A stretch of 60,605 nt of DNA, taken from assembly GCA_964441755.1 (NCBI GenBank), contig CAYTVG010000020.1:1-60605 (forward strand), written 5' to 3'. The stretch is from JAUMBM01 sp964441755. GTDB taxonomy: Bacteria > Bacteroidota > Bacteroidia > Chitinophagales > Saprospiraceae. Below the pieces are notes generated by a model. The model made no database searches and was not told where the DNA came from. It saw nothing but the letters and a program-made list of their open reading frames with translations. Made by a program: the position numbers and the translations under genes. Numbering within the stretch: position 1 is the stretch's first letter; each line of letters starts with the position of its first letter. Positions 25,919 through 34,724 of this stretch are shown piece by piece.

Positions 25919-27112
25919 TCACTGTCCGACCAATGCCTCCAGTGCAATCACTGTCAACTGAATTCCCAATAAGTCATTGAGATGATTGAGCTCGATCTGC
26001 GCCGCCTGGTCCACGAGCTGAATCAGCTCGACATAATCGATCTCGCCGGCCCGATAGTTCTGCTCCCCGCTGCGCAGCAACTCCGCGGCAATAGCCCGGG
26101 CATGTGCATGGTAATAATCAATGGCGATGGCATACTTCTCCTGCGCATGCAGCAAGTGTCCCAGTTCTGTTGACATCTCCAGCAACTTATGCTGGCGCTC
26201 AGCCTCAGCCGTGGCGACCCCCAGTTCGGCAACCTGCAGGCGCGTATTGAGGTGCTGCCTGAAAAGCGGCACATACAGCCCCAACTGCCAGCCCGGATAG
26301 ATTTTGCCGGTAGGCACATACTGCCCCGACAAGCCTGCAAATACGCGGGGGGCATACTCAGCTTTAACCACCGCCACCTCTGCCTGCGCCATAGCAATAC
26401 CGCTACCAGCCAGCGCCGCCATGGCGGCACGCTGCAGCAGGCTGGTATCGGCCAGCGAAAAACGGGCGTCCGGCAGGGGGCTCACGGCCGGGGTAAAAGG
26501 CTGCTCGAGCCCCAGCAGCTGGTTGAGCACAAAATAGTCGTACTGAATTTCGTGCTGAACCGTCTCCAGCGCCAGCTGCAGCTGCCGCGCCTTATCCTGC
26601 AGCAAAAGCTGCTCGGCACGTGTCGATTCACCGGTGAGGAGTCGCTGCTGTGCGATCCCCCCCAGCTGACTGTAGAGACTGTCGAGTACCTGCAACTGCC
26701 CGGCCCTTGCTTCCAGAAAACTAAGGTGATGGTAGAGCTCGCGCACCTGGCGGACCACCGTATGCCTGTCTACCTGTTTCTGCGCCTGCAGCTGCCCCAT
26801 GCGGCTGCCGGCCAGGGCGCGGCCAGCCTGCGTAACTTTGGCCGAAGGCAGCGTCTGCTGCACCCCCAGTGCTACCGTGCCGAAGAGTCCGTAGTCCGGA
26901 TCAGCTGTGATATTGTGGAAAGCCTGCAATGACTCCCAGGCCGGCCGGGCAGTCGCCAGCAGTTGCTGCTGGCGCAGGCTGCCCTCGGTTGCCGCCAGCA
27001 GCGGATGCCGCTCGACCACCAGTTCAATGGCTTCTGCTTCCGTGAGCAGACGCTGTGCTGACAAACACTGCGCTGCAAAGAGGATAGCTATCCATAAAGC
27101 TATTTTATTCAT
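25919..27112 (-). CDS. czcC: Outer-membrane efflux channel, TolC/CzcC family
   Basis: A 397-residue protein with signal peptide MNKIALWIAILFAAQCLSA, then long amphipathic helices in the two-fold TolC pattern (AEAIELVVERHPLLAATEGSL and, near the C-terminus, GEIDYVELIQLVDQAAQIELNHL). It forms the exit duct for the RND pump. It follows the czcA gene with a 207-base gap in which I find no gene. Confidence 0.88.
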   Translation of the reverse strand: MNKIALWIAILFAAQCLSAQRLLTEAEAIELVVERHPLLAATEGSLRQQQLLATARPAWESLQAFHNITADPDYGLFGTVALGVQQTLPSAKVTQAGRALAGSRMGQLQAQKQVDRHTVVRQVRELYHHLSFLEARAGQLQVLDSLYSQLGGIAQQRLLTGESTRAEQLLLQDKARQLQLALETVQHEIQYDYFVLNQLLGLEQPFTPAVSPLPDARFSLADTSLLQRAAMAALAGSGIAMAQAEVAVVKAEYAPRVFAGLSGQYVPTGKIYPGWQLGLYVPLFRQHLNTRLQVAELGVATAEAERQHKLLEMSTELGHLLHAQEKYAIAIDYYHAHARAIAAELLRSGEQNYRAGEIDYVELIQLVDQAAQIELNHLNDLLGIQLTVIALEALVGQ

Positions 27113-27319
27113 GATCTGTTGCTATTCAAAGTACATATTGAAAAATCAAAACCCATGCGATCATTATAGCGTGTGAGGGATTTTCCATCTAACCATATTA
27201 TCTCCGCGGATTTTCATCTTTCCGGTTGAGAAGCTCCGGTCATCTTCCTCCAAAACACAAAACCCTGTGCGTCAATAATCCGCTATGGTTTCCGGCAATA
27301 AGCCCTGAGCACGCACTTA

Positions 27320-30300
27320 TTACTCCCCCGCAGGCGCTATACGCTTCTCCTCCCGGAAGAAAAGCGCGTACAGTACCGGCAGTACCACCAACGTAAGCAG
27401 CGTAGAGGTTATCAGTCCGCCCACGACTACCGTCGCCAACGGTTGTTGCACCTCGGCCCCGGCTCCTTTCGACAGCGCCATGGGCAGAAAGCCCATCGAA
27501 GCCACAGCAGCAGTCATCAACACCGGCCGGAGACGGACTGAAGCCCCCTGCATGATTCGCTGGTAGGTATCGTGTACTCCCTCTCGCTCAAGCTGGTTGA
27601 AGTAGCTGATGAGTACAATCCCATTGAGTACAGCTACCCCGAAAAGAGCAATAAAGCCAACACCTGCTGAAATACTGAAAGGCATGTCGCGCAGCAGCAA
27701 GGCAAAAACCCCGCCGACGGCGGAGAGCGGAATAGCCGTAAAAATTAGTATAGATTCTTTCAGCGAGTTGAAAGCGAAGAACAACAGTACAAAAATGAGC
27801 ACCAATGCAGCAGGAACAGCTACAGACAGTCTCGCTTTGGCCGCTTCGAGATTTTGAAACTGTCCGCCAAAATTGTAGTAATAGCCTTCCGGCAAGCTGA
27901 GTTTTTCTTTCAGCACTCCCTCCAGTTCCTTAATCGCACTTTCGACATCGCGACCCCGAAGATTAGCGCTCACAACAATCCGCCTGCGACCGTCATCGCG
28001 GCTTATCTGAGCGGCCCCCAGACGATATTCGACGCTGGCTAGCTCCTGCAGCGGCACAATTTTGCCGGCGGGTGTAGAGATGGGCAATTGGCGAACGTCC
28101 TGTATATCCGTGCGATGCTGTCGGTCGAGCCGCACGACCAGTTCAAAGCGCCGCTGTTCTTCGAAAAAGAAGCCCGCTGTAGCGCCGGCGAAAGCCGTGC
28201 GCAGGGCAGCATTGACATCTTTGATGTGCAGCCCGTGGAGTGCAATCTTGGCATAATCATAGCGCACGACGATTTGCGGCAGCCCTTCGATTTGCTCGAC
28301 TTTAAGATCTACCAGCCCTTCGACACCTTCCATCAGGTGGGCCACGCGATTGCCTGTCCGCAGCAGGGTATCGAGATTGTCGCCAAAAATTTTGACAGCG
28401 ATATCACTTCTCACCCCTGTCATCATCTCATCAAAGCGCATCTTAATAGGCTGGGTAAATTCAAATGCCATACCCGGTACTTCGAGCACCTTCTCCTCGA
28501 TCAAGCTGACCAGTATCTCTTTGTCTTTGGTTTTGGTCCACTGATCTTTGGGTTTGAGGAGGATAATATTGTCGGCTGTTTCGGGGGCCATGGGATCGGT
28601 AGGAATTTCGGCTGTACCAATTTTGGAAATCACCTGCTCTACCTCGTCGGGAAAATTGCGAAGAATCACCTGCTGTACCCTTGTATGATTTTCAATCGTT
28701 TGGGACAGCGATGTTCCCGGCTGACAGAAGCCGTGCATCATGATATCGCCTTCATCGAGGGTAGGAATAAACTCGCCCCCCATGCGCAGGAACAGACCTA
28801 TCGCAATGACCGTGACCAGCAGGGTACTGCCGAGGGTAAGCTTTTTCCATGCCAGCACCCAGCGCAGGCTTGGCAGGTACATACGCTTAACTGCGTTGAT
28901 GATGCGGTCGGCCAGCGTTTCCTTATCGCTAATCGTGCGGCTGAGGGCCCAGGCGGACATAGCGGGCACATACGTAACCGACAGTATGAGCGCGCCGATC
29001 AGTGCAAAAGAAACCGTTTCAGCCATAGGCTTAAACATTTTTCCTTCGGTACCCGTAAGTGCAAGTATAGGCAGGTAGACGATGAGGATAATAATTACGC
29101 CAAACACCGAAGAGCGCATAATACTCGAGGAAGCTTTCTCCACTGCCGCATCCATTTCGTCTTTGGAAAGCCTGATTGTGCTTAGCGGGACGGCCTGCCC
29201 GGCCTGTTGCCGGGCCAGCAGTTGGTGCAAAAAATGAAGCGTAGCCTCCACTACGATAACCGCCCCGTCGATGACCAGTCCAAAGTCGATGGCGCCCAGC
29301 GACATCAGGTTGGCGCTCACCCCTGTGAGGCGCATCATACTGATGGCAAACAACATAGCGAGCGGGATAACCGAAGCGATGATGAGCCCTGCCCTAAAAT
29401 TGCCTACCAGCAATACCAGCACAAAAATGACGATGAGCGCCCCCTCGATCAGATTTTTTTGAACCGTAGCAATGGTGCGCTTGACCAGCTGGTCCCGATC
29501 GAGGAAAGGCGTAATGGTAACTCCCTCCGGCAGGCCGGGCTTTATCTGCTCAAGCCGCTCTTTAACCCCGGCGATCACCTGTGCCGCATTTTCCCCTTTG
29601 AGCATCATCACAATACCCAGTACGATTTCTCCTTCGCCATTGTGCGTAACTGCTCCATAGCGCGGTGCACTACCCAGCCTCACCTCCCCCACATCCCGAA
29701 TGCGGACAGGTATTTCCCCCTTATTGGCCACCACTATCTGCCCTATGTCCTCCATGCGCATGGCGAGCCCCTCGCTGCGGATGAAAAAAGCCTGACTGTT
29801 TTTTTCGATATAGGCTCCGCCCGTGTTTTCGTTGGCATTGGCGAGCGCATCATACACCTCATTGATCGAAAGCCCCAGTGCCTGCAAACGTTCGGGGGTG
29901 ACCGACACCTCGTACTGCTTGAGATAACCACCAAAACTATTGACCTCTACTACGCCCGGCGTGCCAAGCAGTTTGCGTTTGATGACCCAGTCCTGTATGG
30001 TGCGCAGCTCCATAGCCGAGTAGCGCTGCTCATAGCCGGGTAGTGGCTCGATGCGGTAGTGCAGGATTTCGCCCAGACCCGTGGAGATAGGCGCCAGTTC
30101 GGGTCGGCCAAACTCCGGCGGGATATCGGCATCCAGCGCCTTGAGTTTTTCATTGATCAGCTGGCGAATGAGGTACTTATCCATCTCTTCTTCAAAGACA
30201 ATGGTGACCACACTCAGCCCGAAGCGGCTGATAGAGCGCAACTCAACTACTCCGGGGATGCTGCGGACAGCGTTCTCGACCGGTGCTGTCACAAACTGCT

Positions 30301-30484
30301 CCACTTCCTGGGTAGCCAGGGTAGGACAGACCGTAAGCACCTGCGCCTGGTTATTGGTAATATCCGGAATAGCATCAATGGGCAGGCGCGTGAATGACCA
30401 AATACCCCAGACAGCCAGCGCGAGAACGCCCAGAAAGATCAGTACTTTATTGCGTACTGAATACTTAATAATCGATTCCAACAT
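27320..30484 (-). CDS. czcA: Heavy-metal RND efflux pump, CzcA type
   Basis: A 1054-residue inner-membrane proton antiporter with 12 helices and two large periplasmic loops. The heavy-metal signature DFGLVIDGAVIVVE carries D400, D406 and E413. Their spacing matches the proton-relay residues of CzcA and differs from the CusA sequence, so divalent cobalt, zinc or cadmium is the likely substrate group rather than Cu(I)/Ag(I). The N-terminus (YSVRNKVLIFLGVLALAVWG) and TRLPIDAIPDITNNQAQVLT are typical of the family. The operon order is small His-rich protein, czcA, czcC, czcB. Confidence 0.95.
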   Translation of the reverse strand: MLESIIKYSVRNKVLIFLGVLALAVWGIWSFTRLPIDAIPDITNNQAQVLTVCPTLATQEVEQFVTAPVENAVRSIPGVVELRSISRFGLSVVTIVFEEEMDKYLIRQLINEKLKALDADIPPEFGRPELAPISTGLGEILHYRIEPLPGYEQRYSAMELRTIQDWVIKRKLLGTPGVVEVNSFGGYLKQYEVSVTPERLQALGLSINEVYDALANANENTGGAYIEKNSQAFFIRSEGLAMRMEDIGQIVVANKGEIPVRIRDVGEVRLGSAPRYGAVTHNGEGEIVLGIVMMLKGENAAQVIAGVKERLEQIKPGLPEGVTITPFLDRDQLVKRTIATVQKNLIEGALIVIFVLVLLVGNFRAGLIIASVIPLAMLFAISMMRLTGVSANLMSLGAIDFGLVIDGAVIVVEATLHFLHQLLARQQAGQAVPLSTIRLSKDEMDAAVEKASSSIMRSSVFGVIIILIVYLPILALTGTEGKMFKPMAETVSFALIGALILSVTYVPAMSAWALSRTISDKETLADRIINAVKRMYLPSLRWVLAWKKLTLGSTLLVTVIAIGLFLRMGGEFIPTLDEGDIMMHGFCQPGTSLSQTIENHTRVQQVILRNFPDEVEQVISKIGTAEIPTDPMAPETADNIILLKPKDQWTKTKDKEILVSLIEEKVLEVPGMAFEFTQPIKMRFDEMMTGVRSDIAVKIFGDNLDTLLRTGNRVAHLMEGVEGLVDLKVEQIEGLPQIVVRYDYAKIALHGLHIKDVNAALRTAFAGATAGFFFEEQRRFELVVRLDRQHRTDIQDVRQLPISTPAGKIVPLQELASVEYRLGAAQISRDDGRRRIVVSANLRGRDVESAIKELEGVLKEKLSLPEGYYYNFGGQFQNLEAAKARLSVAVPAALVLIFVLLFFAFNSLKESILIFTAIPLSAVGGVFALLLRDMPFSISAGVGFIALFGVAVLNGIVLISYFNQLEREGVHDTYQRIMQGASVRLRPVLMTAAVASMGFLPMALSKGAGAEVQQPLATVVVGGLITSTLLTLVVLPVLYALFFREEKRIAPAGE

Positions 30485-30775
30485 AACAATCGTTGGTTTG
30501 ATTCAAAAGACTTGATTAAAATGGAGAGACTGTTGGTAAGTGCCCGCCGGATTAGGCGACAACACAGGAAATCGCAGGGCGAAGAACAACAGTCCGTAAG
30601 AAATGGAGAGTAAGTGCGCGTTCAGGACTTTCTGTCCGGAACCAAACGTTTATTTTTCTGCAGATTTATTGCCTTTTGTCCGTCACCCAGCATCCGCTAA
30701 GCTCTTTCCAAAGACACAAGAATGCATGGAACATGCCATACGTTTTTTTATCTGATAAAAACTGCCGAACGCACT

Positions 30776-31171
30776 TTATGCAGCCTTGGGTGGCTGCCAG
30801 ATATCTGAAATACTGGATGTAAGGGGGAAGACCATAAAATAACCCGGCTTACCGTCTTTGTAAGTTAGCGGAAGGTGCAGGCTGGGCGTTGCGGATGCAG
30901 GCAGGGAACTGGCTACCCAGTTGTACATGGGCATCACATGCCCTTTAAGCGGCAAATTGCTGTGATCATGCTCATGCGCATGCTGCTGTGCTGCCTTGCC
31001 GAAATGCAAATCCCAGAAGGCAAGGAAAGGGACATTATTATTTTCGACCCGATGTTCCTGATAATGTTTGACGAAGAGCGGGATACTGACGAGCATAGTA
31101 CGCAAGTGTGCAGGCAACACTGCCGCCAGCAAAAAAACGACCAACAAAAACTGTGCACGTCCTGCGTTCAT
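30776..31171 (-). CDS. Small His-rich protein heading the metal-efflux operon
   Basis: A 131-residue protein from the ATG at 31171. The first 33 residues are hydrophobic (AQFLLVVFLLAAVLPAHL) and act as a signal or anchor. The rest carries histidines suited to metal binding: KHYQEH at 35-40, the cluster HAHEHDH at 64-70, and more at 56, 78 and 99. I know no named family. Its place 291 bases upstream of czcA on the same strand suggests a periplasmic metal sensor, chaperone or buffer for the pump. The 30485-30775 gap holds no ORF I can support. The promoter at 31176-31207 ends so close to the start that the mRNA may be leaderless. Confidence 0.7.
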   Translation of the reverse strand: MNAGRAQFLLVVFLLAAVLPAHLRTMLVSIPLFVKHYQEHRVENNNVPFLAFWDLHFGKAAQQHAHEHDHSNLPLKGHVMPMYNWVASSLPASATPSLHLPLTYKDGKPGYFMVFPLTSSISDIWQPPKAA

Positions 31172-31175
31172 GGCA

Positions 31176-31207
31176 CAAAGGTATCCGAAAAGCAGGAAAG
31201 AGTCAAA
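31176..31207 (-). promoter_or_regulatory. Promoter of the metal-efflux operon, abutting the start codon
   Basis: The minus strand has TTTG (31207-31204), a 20-base spacer, then TACCTTTG (31183-31176). Only four bases separate the -7 box from the ATG at 31171, so transcription would start at or next to the A of the ATG. No MerR- or Fur-like operator is evident. Confidence 0.65.
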
Positions 31208-31252
31208 TAATACAGCTGAAAGCACGCTAAAATGCAGTCAACGCCCAAAACA

Positions 31253-32359
31253 TCAGAAAGACGTTTTCACCGCAGCACCTGCAGCCACCTGTTCGAAGAC
31301 TGACAGATTACACAACCCCAGGCGGGCAGCATGGCGAGCAGCCTCCTCATAGTCACGGATCAGCAGGGTAGGCACGTTGGCTTCTTTCTTGATCAGGCGG
31401 CTCACCCGGCGCGCCCGTGCAGGGCTGAGCACATCACGTATATAGATAGCAGCCACGCGGCCGGGAAACTCCGCAGAAACCGATAAGTAGATATCGGTAT
31501 CTTTTTCACCACTATCCCCGATCAGTACGAAAGAAAGCTCGGGATAGGTGAGCATAATCCGGCGCGTAATATCGTGCTTGTGGCCCGGATAGTTGGCCGG
31601 GCGATCGCTGTAAGGCAGCCCTAAGTCGCGCAGGAGGATGGGACCCCGCGGCAGCTCGTTGAGATCGAGAAAATCGGCCAACAGATCGTACAGATTCCAG
31701 GGGCTGTTGGACACATAGAAAAAAGGATTGGAAGCACTACCCTCAGGACCTTTGCTGAGGCTCTGGTAAAAAGCGCTCACCCGTCGAAAGGCTGAGCGGG
31801 AGCCTGCATTTTTGAGCATTGTGAGGTAGATAGTACGCAGTTTGAGCAGACCCGTCACATCCGTTTTGAGAACTGTATCATCGATATCACTGATGATACC
31901 GAAGCTCGCCCTGGCAGGGATAAGAATATCAGCGCTGGTTGACAAGCTGACAGGCTCCTTGGGCGTACCGTTGATGCGGATAAAAGCCGTATGCCAGAAA
32001 GGGCTGGGGTCTTTGACATTGGTCAGCGGTGCTGACAAATGCTGATCGATGTGGAAATACCCTTCCACATCTGTGGTAAGTCGAAAATGTCGGCCACAGA
32101 ACTCCACCTCTACATCCGCTTTCATCACCTCCCGGCTGGCAAAGCGGCGGATATTATTGACCAGATTGCGCCAGGGGCCATCGCCCCAATGGCTGGTGAT
32201 GGTACGCGCACGCAAGACACGACCTGTCAGAAACAAGTAGCGCAGACTGGCAAAGCCTCGATAGGCCTCGACTGTGACAGGCAAATTGCCGCCCCAGTCC
32301 AGCCATTTGCGGCTAAACAGCTGAAAATAGTACAGGAATTTTTGTGAAAGACCTCCCAT
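31253..32359 (-). CDS. App1-like phosphatase domain protein (DUF2183)
   Basis: A 368-residue protein. Residues about 153-330 match the catalytic domain of yeast phosphatidate phosphatase App1. The HAD-type motif D158-I-D160-D161-T162 lies in IISDIDDTVLKTDV, the loop FFYVSNSPWNLYDLL follows, and FVLIGDSGEKDTDIY holds the later acidic motif. The N-terminal part (about 25-135) is a beta-rich region usual in bacterial homologues. It may dephosphorylate phosphatidate or a related lipid. No signal peptide is seen. It lies downstream of ftsY on the same strand by 44 bases and may be cotranscribed. Confidence 0.85.
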   Translation of the reverse strand: MGGLSQKFLYYFQLFSRKWLDWGGNLPVTVEAYRGFASLRYLFLTGRVLRARTITSHWGDGPWRNLVNNIRRFASREVMKADVEVEFCGRHFRLTTDVEGYFHIDQHLSAPLTNVKDPSPFWHTAFIRINGTPKEPVSLSTSADILIPARASFGIISDIDDTVLKTDVTGLLKLRTIYLTMLKNAGSRSAFRRVSAFYQSLSKGPEGSASNPFFYVSNSPWNLYDLLADFLDLNELPRGPILLRDLGLPYSDRPANYPGHKHDITRRIMLTYPELSFVLIGDSGEKDTDIYLSVSAEFPGRVAAIYIRDVLSPARARRVSRLIKKEANVPTLLIRDYEEAARHAARLGLCNLSVFEQVAAGAAVKTSF

Positions 32360-32403
32360 AATGGCCCAATTACCGATGCTCCTGTCCGGCTACCCGAAAA
32401 ACT

Positions 32404-33360
32404 CTATTTATTAAACAAAGAGTTTACGAACGCACGTTTATTGAAAATCTGCAGTTTGTCCATAGACTCTCCCAGTCCTATGTAGCGGATAGGAATTTTA
32501 AACTGATCGCTGATTCCGATAGCCACTCCCCCTTTGGCGGTACCGTCAAGTTTGGTAAGCGCGAGCGCTGACACATCGGTAGCGCGGGTAAAATGCGTAG
32601 CCTGTTCGATTGCATTTTGGCCTGTCGTTGCATCCAGCACCAGCAATACCTCATGTGGAGCCTGATCGGCACGTTTGCCGATAGACCTTTTGATCTTACT
32701 CAGCTCCTCCATCAGATTGATCTTTGTATGAAGGCGGCCGGCTGTATCGATGATGGCCAGATCGCACTGATTTTTGACCGCATAGTCGACCGTCTCGTAG
32801 GCTACGGCTGCCGGGTCGGCATGCATACCCTTGCTGTAAAAATCACAACCTACGCGATTGGCCCATATTCCCAGCTGATCAACAGCTGCCGCGCGGAACG
32901 TATCCGCGGCACCCAGCACCACCTTATAACCTTTGCTCTTGTACTGATGCGCTAATTTGCCGATGGTTGTTGTTTTTCCAACCCCATTGACACCAACGAC
33001 CATGATCACATAGGGCTTGGGGCTATCAGGCAGCACGAAATCTTCCAGATCGGTGGTATTATTTTCAGCCAGCAATGCTACGATTTCGTCGCACAGCATC
33101 TCATGAAACTCCTCGGTGCCCAGGTATTTGTCGCGTGCTACGCGCGTTTCGATACGTTTGATAATCCTTACGGTTGTATCCAGTCCGACATCAGCAGAAA
33201 TCAGTGCCTGCTCGACCTCATCGAGCAACTCTTCATCGACAGTAGATTTGCCTGCGATGGCTTTGGACAGCTTAGACAGGAAGCCTGTTTTGGTCTTTTC
33301 GAGCCCTTGGTCGAGGTCCTGTTTTTTCTGTCCGGAGAAAAATTTACTAAAAAAACTCAT
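32404..33360 (-). CDS. ftsY: Signal recognition particle receptor FtsY
   Basis: FtsY is the GTPase that docks SRP-ribosome complexes at the membrane. The ATG at 33360 gives 318 residues with a short N-terminal A region and then the NG domain: GVNGVGKTTTIGKLA (G1), DTFRAAAVDQL, DTAGRLHT (G3), TKLDGTAKGG (G4) and the C-terminal IRYIGLGESMDKLQIFN. The promoter box at 33403 supports this start over the frame to 33570. It follows the rpmB-rpmG-DUF4295 block, a common order in Bacteroidota. Confidence 0.96.
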   Translation of the reverse strand: MSFFSKFFSGQKKQDLDQGLEKTKTGFLSKLSKAIAGKSTVDEELLDEVEQALISADVGLDTTVRIIKRIETRVARDKYLGTEEFHEMLCDEIVALLAENNTTDLEDFVLPDSPKPYVIMVVGVNGVGKTTTIGKLAHQYKSKGYKVVLGAADTFRAAAVDQLGIWANRVGCDFYSKGMHADPAAVAYETVDYAVKNQCDLAIIDTAGRLHTKINLMEELSKIKRSIGKRADQAPHEVLLVLDATTGQNAIEQATHFTRATDVSALALTKLDGTAKGGVAIGISDQFKIPIRYIGLGESMDKLQIFNKRAFVNSLFNK

Positions 33361-33402
33361 GTCGGCGGAACTTTGAGGTTGCGGTCTGACAGATGCGGCA
33401 AC

Positions 33403-33410
33403 CAAAATTA
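33403..33410 (-). promoter_or_regulatory. -7 promoter box (TAATTTTG) of ftsY
   Basis: The match to TAnnTTTG lies 42 bases before the ATG. It falls after the terminator at 33506, suggesting ftsY has its own promoter. Confidence 0.5.
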
Positions 33411-33505
33411 ACCCCCAGTCGGTCGTCTTCTGTACAGAAAGAAGGCGGCAGACGAAATGGCGGATGATAAGATACGGGCAAATATATGGTAAGTTGAGCA
33501 ATGCA

Positions 33506-33544
33506 AAACGGCTTTTCTTTTCACTTTGAAAAGAAAAGCCGTTT
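33506..33544 (-). terminator. Terminator of the rpmB-rpmG-DUF4295 operon
   Basis: A perfect 17-bp stem (33506-33522 with 33528-33544) ends in UUUU on the minus strand. It lies 26 bases past the DUF4295 stop codon. Confidence 0.75.
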
Positions 33545-33570
33545 ATGGTATCAACTGATGAAGCTGACAA

Positions 33571-33750
33571 TTAGCCCTTAGCGGACAGGAATTCGTCGAC
33601 TTTATCTTTGTGCAACATGACCTCTTTGTAGGAATAGCGTCCAGTTTTAGGGTCTTTCACACTCTGAATAATCTTTACGAAATCGCGACCTGAGCCCGCG
33701 TTGGCTGCACGCTGGGCAACCCGTGCGTTCTTAGAAACTTTCTTAGCCAT
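33571..33750 (-). CDS. Small DUF4295-family ribosome-operon protein
   Basis: A 59-residue basic protein reading MAKKVSKNARVAQRAANAG at the start and ending LHKDKVDEFLSAKG. It is found in Bacteroidota directly after rpmG and is annotated as DUF4295, with no known function. Its size, charge (many Lys/Arg) and position suggest a ribosome-associated protein. It lies 67 bases downstream of rpmG. Start and stop are clear from the sequence. Confidence 0.9.
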   Translation of the reverse strand: MAKKVSKNARVAQRAANAGSGRDFVKIIQSVKDPKTGRYSYKEVMLHKDKVDEFLSAKG

Positions 33751-33817
33751 GATCGTATTATTTTAACTTGGAAACAGGAAGGAATAAAAAATAGTTCCCG
33801 ACTGCTGACAAGAAATA

Positions 33818-34006
33818 TTATTTAATTTCGCGGTGAACCGTCATCTTGCGCAGGATGGGGTTGTACTTTTTCAACTCCAGGCGCTCGGGCGTGTTCTTGC
33901 GGTTTTTCTCAGTGACGTAGCGGGAAGTACCCGGTCTGCCGGTTGTCTTGTGCTCTGTGCACTCGAGAATTACCTGGATACGGTTGCCTTTGCTTTTCTT
34001 GGCCAT
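33818..34006 (-). CDS. rpmG: 50S ribosomal protein L33
   Basis: A 62-residue protein beginning MAKKSKGNRIQVILECTEHK and containing the family's YVTEKNRKNTPERLELKKYNP and final KMTVHREIK. Only one cysteine is present, so it is the zinc-free form. It lies between rpmB and the DUF4295 gene. Confidence 0.96.
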   Translation of the reverse strand: MAKKSKGNRIQVILECTEHKTTGRPGTSRYVTEKNRKNTPERLELKKYNPILRKMTVHREIK

Positions 34007-34081
34007 GGCCTGATATAATTTTGAAATAAGAAATATGGAAGACAGGAAGCGGGGGACTGCCTCAGGCTCATTACTGAGCGC

Positions 34082-34333
34082 TTACTGCAGCTTTACGCCA
34101 TGCTCTACACCTTTGCGATCCAGCTTCTTCAAATAAGCCATAAGACCCAGCTTATTGATGTTGCGGATAGCAGAAGTAGAGATACGCAACGTAACCCATT
34201 CGCCGGTTTCAGGGACGAAGAAACGCTTTTTCTGCAGATTAGGCAGGAAGCGGCGCTTCGTTTTGCGATTGGAGTGTGAAACGTTATTTCCTGTGATGGG
34301 GCGTTTCCCTGTCAGTTTGCAAATCTTAGACAT
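34082..34333 (-). CDS. rpmB: 50S ribosomal protein L28
   Basis: An 83-residue protein with the L28 start (MSKICKLTGKRPITGNNVSHSNRKTKRRF), the WVTLRISTSAIRNINKLG core and a basic tail. First gene of the rpmB-rpmG-DUF4295 operon. A tRNA-Arg gene and a stem-loop lie upstream on the same strand. Confidence 0.96.
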   Translation of the reverse strand: MSKICKLTGKRPITGNNVSHSNRKTKRRFLPNLQKKRFFVPETGEWVTLRISTSAIRNINKLGLMAYLKKLDRKGVEHGVKLQ

Positions 34334-34455
34334 AACTACTGTTCATTTGATGATTGCTTGCGGAGATATCCGAAACAACGCGATCCTGTGTACGGTAAAT
34401 AAGAAGAAACTGTCTCAGCACACTTTTTGTCAGCTGCTATTGCTGAAAGTGCTTT

Positions 34456-34502
34456 GAACAAAAACCCATTTTTTTGATTTCTCAAAAAAATGGGCCTTGT
34501 TC
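34456..34502. terminator. T-tract/A-tract stem-loop after tRNA-Arg
   Basis: The arms 34456-34477 and 34482-34502 pair, with a small internal mismatch, around TTTC. The inner stem is seven T with seven A. It follows the tRNA-Arg 3' end on the minus strand and probably ends that transcript ahead of rpmB. Confidence 0.6.
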
Positions 34503-34558
34503 ATTTTTACTGCGCCGCTTACTTCAGCAAAGCAAAATTGAAGCTGTTTCTACATTTG

Positions 34559-34632
34559 TGATTCTGTCAGGATTCGAACCTGAAACCTCCTGATCCGTAG
34601 TCAGGTGCTCTATCCAATTGAGCTACAGAACC
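34559..34632 (-). tRNA. tRNA-Arg (anticodon ACG)
   Basis: On the minus strand the acceptor GGTTCTG pairs with CAGAATC. The D arm contains AGCTCAATTGG, the anticodon arm is CCTGA-CTACGGA-TCAGG with ACG, and the T arm has GGTTCGAATCC. The discriminator is A and CCA is not encoded. The anticodon A34 would be converted to inosine by TadA, reading CGU, CGC and CGA. Confidence 0.97.
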
Positions 34633-34660
34633 GAATTGCCGTCCTTTACGTAAGCGGTTG

Positions 34661-34668
34661 CAAAGATA
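34661..34668 (-). promoter_or_regulatory. -7 promoter box (TATCTTTG) of tRNA-Arg
   Basis: An exact match 28 bases before the tRNA 5' end, in nearly the same sequence context (TATCTTTGCAA) as the tRNA-Thr promoter. TTTG at 34688-34685 could be the -33 element, with a short 16-base spacer. Confidence 0.6.
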
Positions 34669-34724
34669 CTACCTTCGTTTGTTACAAAAAAGCATTTTTT
34701 AAAAAAATTATCATTTTTTTCGGC

